A DNA stretch of 64,000 nucleotides from Fidelibacterota bacterium (GTDB lineage Bacteria > Fidelibacterota > Marinisomatia > SCGC-AAA003-L08 > JACNLC01). The translations under genes and the position numbers were made by a program. Within the stretch, counting starts at the first letter, position 1; every line of letters begins with the position of its first letter. Under the pieces are notes generated by a model. It saw only the letters and a list, made by a program, of their open reading frames with translations, made no database searches and had not been told where the DNA came from. Positions 9,973 through 19,474 of the stretch are shown piece by piece. Location of the stretch: assembly GCA_018657495.1 (NCBI GenBank), contig JABHXA010000007.1:1-64000 (forward strand). Reading direction: 5' to 3'.

Positions 9973-12657
9973 CTAGTTTATTATCAAATTGACCAAAATA
10001 ACTGCGTCCAGGATATCTGTGACGGAGTCTTCATTTAAATCGGCAGCCCATAATTCATAAATGCCAGGTTCATCATTTTCAGGATAGATTATAATATTGA
10101 CCAGTCGAACAATATCCAATACATCAAGTATTCCATCGCAATTTAAATCCCCGAGCATCGGATTTGGACATTCACCATTCAGACTGCTAACAAAATGACC
10201 AGTTCTTTGCGGGTTACCCTGAAAAGTATCCCAATAACCGAATGAATTTCCAGGTTCCTTAATATCCATCATGACAACACTATGGGTGCTGCCCATGATT
10301 ATCTCGCTGTCACCATCCATATCTATATCGCTGATGGTTCCTGAGCTGATAAACTGATATCCGTAGTGAAAAGGAAAATGAGGATAAGTCATTCCATAAA
10401 TATCAAATACCAGCAAATCCCCGATAGATGTACCGCTGATTACTTCAGGGATGCCGTCATTATTCAAATCTGTAAATACCGGCGTAGAATTGATAATTCC
10501 ATTAACATCTACCGGCCAGCCTATAAGATCATTTCCCATTATATCAATTGCGAATAACTGGCCATTTTCATTGCCAAAAAATATCGCCGGACCATCAGTT
10601 AAATCTATAAAACCAAACCCTGTTGATATTGCTGCTCCAGTATCATAGGTAAAATTGAGGTTACCGGATGTATCAAGTGAATAAATCAATCCATCCTCAC
10701 AGCCAGCTAAAATCATGTGCTGATCATTGACAGTAATAAATGCAGGAGCTTCTTTGAATTTGTCACCTCCTTGAAAAGGAAAACCATTGGCAATTTCACC
10801 ATTATCCAGAATGAGCCAAATCTGGTTGCTTTCCGTAACTGTAAGAATATCAACTCGTGAATTCTGATCAATATCAGCAAGGGCAATACCACCACGAATT
10901 TTTCCATTTATCTGGACGGGGAATCCATCAACGGCTGATCCATCATGATTGATACCAAATACCATCCCACTGTTTGAAAATCCACCAAAAAATATTTCAA
11001 AATCGCTGTCATCATCAATATTACCCAAAGCCGGGGCACTTATAAGAAATTGATTACTATTATAATCTAATTGGAGAATGTCTTCTACAGGGTCAATGAT
11101 ATATAAATGTTTATCTTTTGAAGCAGCGATAATCTCGATGTTTCCATCATTATCAATATCTGCTGAGGCGAGATCACCCCAGAATGAATTGTCTGCCGAG
11201 AATGGAAAGATATCGCTATCAATCATTTCTCCAAATCGGTCCACTGAATAGATTATCCCATTATAATCAGCAAATATGAATTCAGGAAAAGCATCTCCAT
11301 CTAAATCATATACAAGCGGTACACCCTGTACTTGATTCAGGGAATCGGATAATGTTCTCACCGGCCAATGCTGTTGATGCAGAGATATCTGCAGATTAAG
11401 TGTATATGACCGGTTGAAAATGGCATCATTTTCCCCAGTTGCAAATATCACAAGTGACAGTTCGTAATCAGTAAGTTCTGCATTGTCATCAATCTCAATT
11501 GTAAAAGGAGAGGCAGAATTATCAGATGATTCTCCTGAGATTAATTCCGGGAACCAAAAATAATCATCAATAAGGTTTATAGCTTCATTTGATGAAAAAA
11601 GAAATAATTCCACATCACCGGCATCAGGCCAATCAGGATGATTTTCAATCATGACAGTAAGTTCGATAAATTCTCCCGGATTGAAAACATTATCACCATC
11701 GCCATCAGATTCATTTATAGTATACCCTGACATGACAATATTGGGTTCAGAGGGTGCTACATTTAGCCAGGGTCGGTCCGTTTCATACGTAAAAGTCATT
11801 AGATTAAATTGTTCTGGGGAGGTGAAATCCCGACAGTTTTTTACTGAATAGGACATAAGATTTGATGTATCCGGATCGTATTGGTCTCCATGCCCATCAA
11901 TATAATTCCCAGTATACAGACAGCTGCCGCTAACCACATCAGAAAGGACAGGATCTGCAACGGTATCACAAAGACCATCACCTAATAGTTCACAATCGGT
12001 ACCATCTACAAATTCAGCATTCTCACCATCAATTATGCCGTCTCCATTGGAATCTGATGAGCCTTGATGTGTATGATATAGATTAAAATAATGACCGACT
12101 TCATGAGCAAGAGTGGAATGATTGTCTGATGTGGCAAAACAGCTATTAGCCATCACCACACCCTGAGAACCAGAATTGTACCAGGAAAATGTTGATATTC
12201 CACACAGATCATAATTGCCGTTATTGAGTACAGCTGTGGAATATATATTTAATGTATTGACTACCTGATTGATTTGACGTAAATCATTTATTTCATCATA
12301 AGAATCAATGTCTGAATAATAGTTGGAATTATTGATGAAATCAATTTCACCTAATTGGTAAAATCGAAATCCTGATTCGCCCAAAAGTGTATTCAAATCA
12401 TCCAGCCCAATATCGATTCTTTCGATAGGAAGACCGCCGGATCCATTGTCATTGCGAACAATATGAAATGCAACAGGTATCCACATAATTTCGCGGGAAT
12501 TAAACTGGAAGTTTTCATCAATGGCCTGCTGATATTCAATCAGGTTCCTGGTGTATTCTTCCATTGAAAAATAATGGTCTGTGCCACATTCTTTCTGATC
12601 AGCAGGTTGCAGAAATGAGAAAGAAAGAAATACAAAGAATATAATTGCAGATTTCAT
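9973..12657 (-). CDS. Secreted M43-like metalloprotease with FG-GAP/VCBS-like repeats and C-terminal type I dockerin
   Basis: The protein has 894 residues and an N-terminal signal peptide (about 1-18). The zinc motif HEVGHYFNLYH lies at 185-195, with a Met-turn NLMSYS near 266-271, as in pappalysin-type (M43) metzincins. The usual metzincin Gly in the zinc motif is Asn here. Residues about 430-790 hold repeated DxDxDGxxE segments typical of FG-GAP/VCBS beta-propeller repeats. The last about 57 residues are a dockerin: two Ca-binding segments, GDLNCDGILDVLDIVRLVN and ADLNEDSVTDILDAVILVN. It is the first gene of a minus-strand set with the single-cohesin and giant cohesin-like genes. Its likely role is extracellular proteolysis while docked on a scaffold. 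Family assignment is firm; docking is inferred. Confidence 0.9.
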   Translation of the reverse strand: MKSAIIFFVFLSFSFLQPADQKECGTDHYFSMEEYTRNLIEYQQAIDENFQFNSREIMWIPVAFHIVRNDNGSGGLPIERIDIGLDDLNTLLGESGFRFYQLGEIDFINNSNYYSDIDSYDEINDLRQINQVVNTLNIYSTAVLNNGNYDLCGISTFSWYNSGSQGVVMANSCFATSDNHSTLAHEVGHYFNLYHTHQGSSDSNGDGIIDGENAEFVDGTDCELLGDGLCDTVADPVLSDVVSGSCLYTGNYIDGHGDQYDPDTSNLMSYSVKNCRDFTSPEQFNLMTFTYETDRPWLNVAPSEPNIVMSGYTINESDGDGDNVFNPGEFIELTVMIENHPDWPDAGDVELFLFSSNEAINLIDDYFWFPELISGESSDNSASPFTIEIDDNAELTDYELSLVIFATGENDAIFNRSYTLNLQISLHQQHWPVRTLSDSLNQVQGVPLVYDLDGDAFPEFIFADYNGIIYSVDRFGEMIDSDIFPFSADNSFWGDLASADIDNDGNIEIIAASKDKHLYIIDPVEDILQLDYNSNQFLISAPALGNIDDDSDFEIFFGGFSNSGMVFGINHDGSAVDGFPVQINGKIRGGIALADIDQNSRVDILTVTESNQIWLILDNGEIANGFPFQGGDKFKEAPAFITVNDQHMILAGCEDGLIYSLDTSGNLNFTYDTGAAISTGFGFIDLTDGPAIFFGNENGQLFAIDIMGNDLIGWPVDVNGIINSTPVFTDLNNDGIPEVISGTSIGDLLVFDIYGMTYPHFPFHYGYQFISSGTISDIDMDGDSEIIMGSTHSVVMMDIKEPGNSFGYWDTFQGNPQRTGHFVSSLNGECPNPMLGDLNCDGILDVLDIVRLVNIIIYPENDEPGIYELWAADLNEDSVTDILDAVILVNLIIN

Positions 12658-12933
12658 ATCGTTAAATTTACATAATCCATTGATGAGTGATTCGTATATA
12701 ATTGTAAGGAAATAAAGAGCCTCCAGTAGAACCTGAAAAATAATTGAATTGATTGATGTTTAATGTCGATCTGCCAATCATGAGCAGATATTTATTTAAA
12801 GATATACCAGTGATTATCAATTATTTTCAAACACAATATTAGTCAATAATCAATTTTAGACTTGTGATTGAAGAATATTGCAGGCTTCTATCACTCATCG
12901 CCAGAGACTTTCGATAATACTTCTTAATTAATG

Positions 12934-13920
12934 TTACCAGTCAATATCTACTGGTTTATTCTGCAGTATTGCCTCAAGTTTTTCTACAACATCATCAGTT
13001 AAAAGACTAACGGCCTCTGCTGCTTTTAGGTTCTCAACCAATTGTTCATTCCTAGATGCTCCTAGAATAACTGTACTCACATTTGGATTTTTCAGACACC
13101 AGGCAATTGCCATAATCGGCATTGAGATTCCAAGCTCGTTTGAGACTGTTTTTAACTTTTTGATCTTTTCAAACTTTTCTTCACTGCCTGGTCCAAGAAG
13201 TTTATCTTTTAACCATGACATATTTACATCGGCGAGACGGGTATTTTCAGGAATTCCATCGAGGTATTTTCCCGTTAGCAGTCCTGAATTCAGTGGTGAC
13301 CAAATTGTTGTACCCAAGCCAATGTTCTTATACAGGTTAGCATATTCCTCTTCAAAACGTTGACGATGGAACATATGATATTCAGGCTGTTCCATTGAGG
13401 GTGGGATCAGTCCATTTTGTCGGGCGACATGGTAGGCCTCCATGATTTCCTGGGCACTCCATTCTGATGTACCCCAATATAAGATTTTGCCCTGTTGGAT
13501 GAGTGTGTTCATCGCCCACACTGTTTCCTCAATAGGAGTATGCTTATCCGGACGGTGGCAAAAATATAAATCTAAATAGTCTACTTGCAGACGTTTTAAG
13601 GCTTCATGGCAGGCATCCATGACATGTTTCCGGTTCAGACCTTTACGGTTGGGACCGTCTCCGCCCCAAAATACTTTACTTGAGACTACGAATGAATGTC
13701 TCGGCCATTTTTTTCGGGCAAGTATTCTACCCATGACGGTTTCTGATTCACCCATTGCATATGCTTCGGCATTATCAAAAAAGTTTATACCGGAATCATA
13801 GGCTGTAGTTAGCAGTTCATCTGCCACTTTTTCATTTATCTGATTGCCAAATGTTACCCATGAGCCAATGGATAATTCGCTTACTTCCAGACCGTGTTTT
13901 CCCAATCTTCTATATTTCAT
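12934..13920 (-). CDS. Aldo/keto reductase, Kv-beta/YghZ-like
   Basis: This 328-residue TIM-barrel oxidoreductase has the usual length for NADPH-dependent aldo/keto reductases. The catalytic tetrad is visible: Asp49 and Tyr54 (FFDNAEAY), Lys82 (SSKVFW) and His122 (YFCHRPD). The C-terminal ILGASRNEQLVENL segment binds the cofactor phosphate in this family. The N-terminus MKYRRLGKHGLEVSELSIG matches the potassium-channel beta-subunit-like clade. It stands alone between the dockerin protease locus and hflKC, with no partner suggesting a substrate. It is probably cytosolic and detoxifies carbonyls such as methylglyoxal, an inference from the clade. Confidence 0.9.
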   Translation of the reverse strand: MKYRRLGKHGLEVSELSIGSWVTFGNQINEKVADELLTTAYDSGINFFDNAEAYAMGESETVMGRILARKKWPRHSFVVSSKVFWGGDGPNRKGLNRKHVMDACHEALKRLQVDYLDLYFCHRPDKHTPIEETVWAMNTLIQQGKILYWGTSEWSAQEIMEAYHVARQNGLIPPSMEQPEYHMFHRQRFEEEYANLYKNIGLGTTIWSPLNSGLLTGKYLDGIPENTRLADVNMSWLKDKLLGPGSEEKFEKIKKLKTVSNELGISMPIMAIAWCLKNPNVSTVILGASRNEQLVENLKAAEAVSLLTDDVVEKLEAILQNKPVDIDW

Positions 13921-13976
13921 AAATTCCTTTTATCTATTCAAAGTTTTAGGTGTCAATATTAAATGTTAACCAAAGT

Positions 13977-14011
13977 AAACAGAGACGTGGATGATATCCC
14001 CGTCTCTGTTT
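13977..14011 (-). terminator. Hairpin downstream of hflC
   Basis: AAACAGAGACG (13977-13987) pairs with CGTCTCTGTTT (14001-14011), an 11-bp stem with a 13-nt loop, just past the hflC stop. On the minus strand a modest T-containing stretch follows. It probably ends hflKC transcription. Confidence 0.7.
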
Positions 14012-14017
14012 GCAATA

Positions 14018-14968
14018 TTATTTTTTGTTTAGATATTTTAAATACGGATTATCTGTTGATAGTATTAATTGTGTTGATGCATCCAAAGTGTTTTCATAGG
14101 TTTCCAGTGTACGAATGAAATTAAAAAACTCAATGGATTGACCATAGGTTTCAGCATAAATCTTTACTGCTGTAGCATCAGCATCCCCTTTGATTTTCTG
14201 CGATTTAAGATACGCATCGGATAGAATTTCTTTCTTCTTTTGAGTCTGCAAACCCATTATTCCCTGTTTTTCACCTTGTCCCTGAGCACGATATTTCTCA
14301 GCAATTCTATTCTGTTCAGAAATCATTCTATTAAATACTTTTTCCTGAACTTGACGATTATAATTAATCCTTTTTAGCTGGACATCGACAACTTCAATAC
14401 CCATATTTAGTTCTTTAAGTTTTTTAGTAACCGAGCTAATAATAGATTCGATAATGTCCAATCTCGCACCAATTTTGGTTTCTTCATATTTTTCCACGGC
14501 ATCTTTACCAATGATCCCATCGGTGGATTCTGTATCATAGATTAACATAGTTCTTTCTGTTGATCTAATGATTTCATTCATTACTCTGCCTGAAACTTCA
14601 TCCCGGACGGCTCCGTCAATGATATCATCAAGTCTGGATTGGGCCAGGTTTTCATTTTTTGCAGATTTATAAAATTCCAGGGGATCTGAAATTTGCCAAC
14701 GGGCAAAGGCATCAATAAAAATGTATTTGTTATCTTTTGTTGGAATTTCATTCGCATCGCCATCCCATTCCAGAATACGTTTATCAAACTTTCTAACATC
14801 CTGAATAAACGGGAGTTTGAAATGAAGACCTGCGTCAGTGATATTTTCTCCAACTGGTTTTCCAAATTGAATGACAATCGCCTGTTCAGCTTCATTAATT
14901 GTATACAACGAACCAGAAAAGACTATAAGCGCAAGAAAAGCCACAACAAGTAATATTATCTTCTGCAT
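14018..14968 (-). CDS. hflC: HflC, SPFH/band 7 modulator of FtsH
   Basis: This 316-residue protein has one N-terminal membrane helix (about 4-22) followed by an SPFH/band 7 domain (INEAEQAIVIQFGKP) and a helical coiled-coil tail. In proteobacteria HflC and HflK form a large periplasmic cage around the FtsH protease and restrain it. Its start overlaps the hflK stop as TAATG, so the two are translationally coupled. Length and the tail motif YRAQGQGEKQ fit HflC. A terminator hairpin follows. ftsH is not in the window. Confidence 0.93.
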   Translation of the reverse strand: MQKIILLVVAFLALIVFSGSLYTINEAEQAIVIQFGKPVGENITDAGLHFKLPFIQDVRKFDKRILEWDGDANEIPTKDNKYIFIDAFARWQISDPLEFYKSAKNENLAQSRLDDIIDGAVRDEVSGRVMNEIIRSTERTMLIYDTESTDGIIGKDAVEKYEETKIGARLDIIESIISSVTKKLKELNMGIEVVDVQLKRINYNRQVQEKVFNRMISEQNRIAEKYRAQGQGEKQGIMGLQTQKKKEILSDAYLKSQKIKGDADATAVKIYAETYGQSIEFFNFIRTLETYENTLDASTQLILSTDNPYLKYLNKK

Positions 14969-15948
14969 TATTTACCACCTTTCCCGTCTAGATTGAGGAG
15001 TGGGAGAATATTCTCCAGTTTTGCATCTACAACAACCTTATTTTCAATTTTTGATAAAACCTTATTCATCGTTTCAAGATACATGCGATCCCGGGTAATT
15101 TGTGGTGCTTTCAAATATTCTCTTAATACAGCATCAAATAATGCCACATCACCCTTGGCGTTATTTACTCTTTCAATTGCATAACCCTGAGCCTCATTTA
15201 ACATTCTTTGAGCATCACCCTGAACTCGATAAATTTCTTTATTGTAGGCCTGATGTGCTTCATTCACTGCAGTTTCCTGATCCTGTTTGGCACGGTTTAC
15301 TTCATTGAATGAATCTGCCACCGGTGTAGGCGGATGGACATCCTGAAGTTGGACTAATTGAATAGAAATACCGCTGTCATATTTGTCAAGTATTAATTGC
15401 ATATGTACCCGCACTTTATCGGCAATACTTCTTCTTTCTGATTGTAAAGCCTCATGGAATGAACGATCACCAACAATCAAGCGGGTCGTTGCCTCAGAAA
15501 CATCCCGTATTGTTTCGAGGGGATTTCTTACATTAAATAGATATGCAACTGGATCGACAATCTTATATTGGACAATCCACTTTACCTCGGCGATATTTAG
15601 ATCACCTGTAAGCATCCATGATACCTCTTCAAAATTATTAGAGGAATACCTTGTGCGGACACCTGCTGATGCAGTTCTAAATCCAAATTCTTCTTTAAAT
15701 TGGTATGCGACTTCAACTGGATATACTCTATCAATGCCATATGGCATTTTAAAGTGAAGACCCGGTTCTGTTGTTGTCAGGTATTTTCCAAATCTCAGTA
15801 CAACGCCATTTTCATTGGCATTTACCGTATAAAATGATGATGTGAGAACCACAATTACCAAAATTGCTACGATAAAGATGATTATCCTTTTTATCGGTAA
15901 ATTTGGTACCTGGAAGTCACCTGGTTTGAATTCAAATCCCTGAGCCAT
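14968..15948 (-). CDS. hflK: HflK, SPFH/band 7 modulator of FtsH
   Basis: The 326-residue partner of HflC has a short cytosolic lead rich in Pro/Gly, a single membrane helix at about 21-43, an SPFH domain (TVNANENGVVLRFGKY) and a coiled-coil with EAQGYAIERVNNAKGD. It is the first gene of a two-gene operon. AAGGAG lies 7 nt before its ATG. The family regulates FtsH-dependent membrane protein quality control. Gene order and size match hflK-hflC in other bacteria. Confidence 0.93.
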   Translation of the reverse strand: MAQGFEFKPGDFQVPNLPIKRIIIFIVAILVIVVLTSSFYTVNANENGVVLRFGKYLTTTEPGLHFKMPYGIDRVYPVEVAYQFKEEFGFRTASAGVRTRYSSNNFEEVSWMLTGDLNIAEVKWIVQYKIVDPVAYLFNVRNPLETIRDVSEATTRLIVGDRSFHEALQSERRSIADKVRVHMQLILDKYDSGISIQLVQLQDVHPPTPVADSFNEVNRAKQDQETAVNEAHQAYNKEIYRVQGDAQRMLNEAQGYAIERVNNAKGDVALFDAVLREYLKAPQITRDRMYLETMNKVLSKIENKVVVDAKLENILPLLNLDGKGGK

Positions 15949-16112
15949 ATAATTACTCCTTTTCTATAAAATTATTTATGGGATAATGTCCAAAATTACA
16001 CCCTATTCAACTATATTTTTTTTAATGTAATTATCTTTAAGTCAATTTTATTTGCAAGAATCATATTCAGCCCTACGTCATAAATACAGCAATAATAAAT
16101 TGAAAGGATATT

Positions 16113-16796
16113 ATGAGATTTTTAAAATTAAATCAGAACAAAATCGGGCAAAATGCCGTCGTCATTCTTGCTGGAATCATCTTCTTCAGCAGCTGTAACA
16201 ATAATGAAAATGGTGCACAGCCAGTTTCCAGGATCGATATTAACCAAAATGAAATAAAGACAGACCAGAAGAATGAAATAAATCAAACAACCCATATCAA
16301 GGATAAAATTAAAAATACTGTGTCAAAATCAATAGATGCTGACAATAACCACAAAACAGCAAATGAAACCATTGATACCAATGATATTGTAAGTGATCAG
16401 GAGGGTGATCTGGAAATTGTAAAACTGGTAATATCAAGTGGTGTGAAAGATCGCATACCCTTTGATGACCTTTTAGTAGTCCCATTTTCCATTGGCCGGG
16501 TATACACTTTTACAGTTGTCAGTTCCGAATATGAAACAACAATTGTTCATGTCTATAAATATGAAGGAAAAGAAGTTGCCAGGGTGCCGCTCACAGTGGG
16601 TGAATCTGCCTACTGGAGAACATGGAGTTCTAAATATATCGAAAAAAGTCGATTAGGTGAATGGACTGCTGAAATACAAACTGAAGAAGGAAAAGTACTT
16701 GCCGAGAGGCAATTCAAAGTTATAGACGATCTCAAAAATCAAAAAGAAGATGAAATAAAATCCCAACCAGATGGATTATCAACCTCACTTAATTGA
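16113..16796 (+). CDS. DUF2914 lipoprotein
   Basis: The protein has 227 residues. The N-terminus is hydrophobic and ends in FFSSC, a lipobox that would place it as a lipoprotein. A Lys/Asn-rich linker follows to about residue 105. The C-terminal about 100 residues match the DUF2914 pattern: VYTFTVV, TTIVHVYKYEGKEVARVPL, then YWRTWSSK and G-W-A-E-I. DUF2914 is a small beta-sandwich of unknown role, often envelope-associated. AAAGGA precedes the ATG. The gene is monocistronic and ends at a terminator shared with the convergent CHAT gene. Confidence 0.8.
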   Translation: MRFLKLNQNKIGQNAVVILAGIIFFSSCNNNENGAQPVSRIDINQNEIKTDQKNEINQTTHIKDKIKNTVSKSIDADNNHKTANETIDTNDIVSDQEGDLEIVKLVISSGVKDRIPFDDLLVVPFSIGRVYTFTVVSSEYETTIVHVYKYEGKEVARVPLTVGESAYWRTWSSKYIEKSRLGEWTAEIQTEEGKVLAERQFKVIDDLKNQKEDEIKSQPDGLSTSLN

Positions 16797-16841
16797 TAAC
16801 CCTGATTTCTGGCGCATCAAAATTAATAAAACTATTATTGG

Positions 16842-16872
16842 ATAACCCGGTGGTTGATTATCGCCGGGTTAT
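16842..16872. terminator. Bidirectional terminator between DUF2914 and CHAT genes
   Basis: ATAACCCGG (16842-16850) pairs with CCGGGTTAT (16864-16872) around a 13-nt loop. The 3' arm covers the stop codon of the CHAT gene. It sits between convergent genes and can serve both. Confidence 0.75.
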
Positions 16873-18518
16873 TTAAATCTATTTTTATTCCATTTTTCTG
16901 TTAGATCTGCAACATTCACTTCAATGTCCTCATCCACACTAAAATGATTATCATAAGTATTTCCATCCTGTTCAATAATGAAACGGTATTTCTGGTTATC
17001 AACCGCAATCATGATTTCGTCGCCAGTGAGTTTCGTGTCATTGCCCTGGATCATAATGATGGAATTAGTAGTATTTACATTTTTGAAAGTGATGTAATTG
17101 TATTTCACTTTAATCAAATTTGCATGCATGCTTCCCGGTTTGGCAGTAGATTGGGGAGATAATTCCCCTCCGGCAAGGATATACACATTTTGAATTTCGG
17201 GGACAAGTATCCATTCCCCTTTAATTTTCTCTAGTTCAAATTTAGACACATCATAATTACTGGCAGAAATATCGATATCATCCATTGGGGATAAAAAAGC
17301 GGTGATTGGTGTTACTCCACGGGTTGAACCGCTGATGGTCAATTTTAGGCCGCTTGGAGTTGTTGATATCTCAATGGCCTGAGATTTTACCTGCTCGAAA
17401 CCATATTTCCCCAGCAATGCAAGCAGCAAAATTCCTGCAATTTTAAGCCCGAGTTTAATCGTATTTGCATTTTTACTCAGAGATACACGGCGCGATATCT
17501 GGATGGTAAAATTTCCGTCACCGTAGAGAACATAAAACATCCATGAGATATCTGATTGACCAAACCGTTTAATAAACATACTGCGTGCTTTATATACCGC
17601 CTCTGCTGCCGGTAATCCGGATTGTAATCCAGCATAAAAGAGCTGGCTGAAATAATTGGCCTGCAATGAAGGTACATTGCCGATTGTTGTTAATAAACTT
17701 CGAACACCCTTATCCAAAAATTCCCGGATGAAACCACCTTGCCCAGTACTTTGGGTATCGCCGCAAGTATTTGCAAAAATAAATTCCGGAAGCTGAGAAA
17801 GGGATGATATTTCCTTACCCGAGAATATTCGCCCCCTATCCATTCTCCATCCACTCACACCTTTATGATTGGTTTCATAATGACCTGAAAAATGGAATAT
17901 ATCACTGGTTGATAAATATTGCCCAAGGCGGTAATGATTCGTGGCAGGACCAAAATATGGTCCTGAAACATCAAGAGTGGATTCCCAAGATTCCGAAATC
18001 TCATACAATTCATCCTTGATAGAATTTGCTATTTCTGAATCACCTGACGGATCACCGACGATAATCAGTTTCTTAATCTTTCTTCGTTTTTTTGGTTCAT
18101 CAGCATCTGTAAAACCGTGGGTGGCGATCTGGCGGCTGATGTAAAAACCTTCCCAGAGAAATGACTTACCAGTATAAAGGATTTCAAAAGGGATGTTACT
18201 TATCACATCATCAGAAATAATAATCATCGTCATCGGTTCTATAGGATTAGCAAGTTTCCTCAGGATAGAACCCATATCACCAAACATTGCCTGAAATAGT
18301 GTCTGTCCTTCTATCTTGAGTTTTTCCAGTAAATCTACATCAGGTCCATTTTCTAAAAATAATTTTGGAATTCTGACAGTTAATTCATGGACCATTGGTT
18401 CTAATTGTGGAAAGTCTATGGTGATATATTTCTGAATGGCTTTTGTAACTTCAGATTTGTAATATAAATTTATCCGTAGCTGAGTATTATCAATCTTCTG
18501 AACCTCAAGTTGCACCAT
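16869..18518 (-). CDS. Membrane-tethered CHAT-domain (caspase-like) protease with PEGA-like extracytoplasmic region
   Basis: The protein has 549 residues. Residues about 95-345 form a CHAT (clan CD, caspase-like) protease domain. The catalytic His213 is in IFHFSGHYE and Cys252 in FIFANTCGD; both are intact. ARSMFIKRFGQ and MFYVLYGDG near 311-335 are typical CHAT C-terminal motifs. A single membrane helix follows (about 353-372), with positive charges on its N-side, so CHAT should face the cytosol. A PEGA-like domain (about 381-424, TTPSGLKLTISGSTRGVTP) and a further beta-rich tail would lie outside. It is the third gene after an ECF sigma factor and an anti-sigma-like protein, with a 256-bp gap to the latter. 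No Shine-Dalgarno is evident at the ATG. A role cleaving the anti-sigma is inferred. Confidence 0.85.
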   Translation of the reverse strand: MVQLEVQKIDNTQLRINLYYKSEVTKAIQKYITIDFPQLEPMVHELTVRIPKLFLENGPDVDLLEKLKIEGQTLFQAMFGDMGSILRKLANPIEPMTMIIISDDVISNIPFEILYTGKSFLWEGFYISRQIATHGFTDADEPKKRRKIKKLIIVGDPSGDSEIANSIKDELYEISESWESTLDVSGPYFGPATNHYRLGQYLSTSDIFHFSGHYETNHKGVSGWRMDRGRIFSGKEISSLSQLPEFIFANTCGDTQSTGQGGFIREFLDKGVRSLLTTIGNVPSLQANYFSQLFYAGLQSGLPAAEAVYKARSMFIKRFGQSDISWMFYVLYGDGNFTIQISRRVSLSKNANTIKLGLKIAGILLLALLGKYGFEQVKSQAIEISTTPSGLKLTISGSTRGVTPITAFLSPMDDIDISASNYDVSKFELEKIKGEWILVPEIQNVYILAGGELSPQSTAKPGSMHANLIKVKYNYITFKNVNTTNSIIMIQGNDTKLTGDEIMIAVDNQKYRFIIEQDGNTYDNHFSVDEDIEVNVADLTEKWNKNRFK

Positions 18519-18774
18519 GTGCTAATATTAGAGATTGGCAGATATATGAGACAAAATGGAATTATCGGGAATTTCAATACTTGGGAAGATAAACGATTGA
18601 GTTTGTTTGACAAGTGTGAACTTACAATACTCGGCAATGTGGAATATCATAAACAAACATCAGCCCTAAAAATTAGATTGTTTTTACGCGACCAATCTGC
18701 ATTTATGTTGATTCATACTTTGAGAAAAAGTTAAATTACTTTTGATAGTAATTCACTCTCAGCCCGACCCTGGA

Positions 18775-19440
18775 TTATTCTTGAAGATTTAATTTTATGA
18801 CACCGAGCTTTTCCCTATTCAGTTCAACATCGATTTCATATTCACCAGATCCCAAAGACTCCCGGCTTGTTACACCCATTTTATCAGTGACTATTTCAAA
18901 AATGTTCTTATTGCCTTCTCTGAAAGTAAATCTCCCATTCTTTACTCGCTCCGATTTATCCGTTTCAAGACTAAAGTAAATATTTGGAAGGTCGTTACTG
19001 TAATCTAATGTACACAAAATAAAATAAGGTGATTCATCTACCTTGAAAACCACCTCATTTCCAATCTTGCCTCTAAAAGCCATTTTGGGTTGAATATTTT
19101 GATAAACCAGATGATTCCCTTCGATTATTTCCCACAATCCTTTTGTCCTCTTTATCACTATTGAAGTAAAAGAATCGACTAATTTAAGTTTTTTTAGAAC
19201 CTGGTTCTGTAATTTAACCGGCGGTTCTAATTGCGGGGCAGCAATGGTTAAATGTCGAAAATCCATGAGTTCCTGATACAGAGTTGGATCTTCAGATATT
19301 AGTTTTAGAAGTTGTCCCGTTTTATCATTTTCCAGTCGATCCTCACAAAATTTTAAAATATCCGTTTCTGTGATGGGTGTTTTGGATGAATCCTTTAACA
19401 TTAACTCACCAATTTCATATAATTGTTTTTCGATATTCAT
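18775..19440 (-). CDS. Anti-sigma-like protein next to the ECF sigma gene
   Basis: I do not recognise a family with certainty. The 221-residue protein has no membrane helix. The N-terminal about 75 residues are helical; ILKFCEDRLENDKTGQLLKLISEDPTLYQELMDF resembles in layout the sigma-binding helices of anti-sigma factors, but the zinc HxxxCxxC motif is absent. Residues about 100-221 look beta-rich. It follows the sigma gene by 34 bp with GAGGATAAA before the ATG, the usual place for an anti-sigma factor. It could be the sequestering partner and the substrate of the CHAT protease encoded next. The residue run quoted describes positions 27-60; key residues are C32, E33, R35 and the DPxLYxEL segment. 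Confidence 0.6.
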   Translation of the reverse strand: MNIEKQLYEIGELMLKDSSKTPITETDILKFCEDRLENDKTGQLLKLISEDPTLYQELMDFRHLTIAAPQLEPPVKLQNQVLKKLKLVDSFTSIVIKRTKGLWEIIEGNHLVYQNIQPKMAFRGKIGNEVVFKVDESPYFILCTLDYSNDLPNIYFSLETDKSERVKNGRFTFREGNKNIFEIVTDKMGVTSRESLGSGEYEIDVELNREKLGVIKLNLQE

Positions 19441-19474
19441 TTTATCCTCATTTCATAACAATTTGGCATCATTT

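Noticed and set aside
18510..18734. 74-codon plus-strand ORF between the CHAT and anti-sigma-like genes
   Set aside because: It overlaps the CHAT start region, has no ribosome site or recognisable domain, and its composition looks like chance reading of AT-rich DNA.
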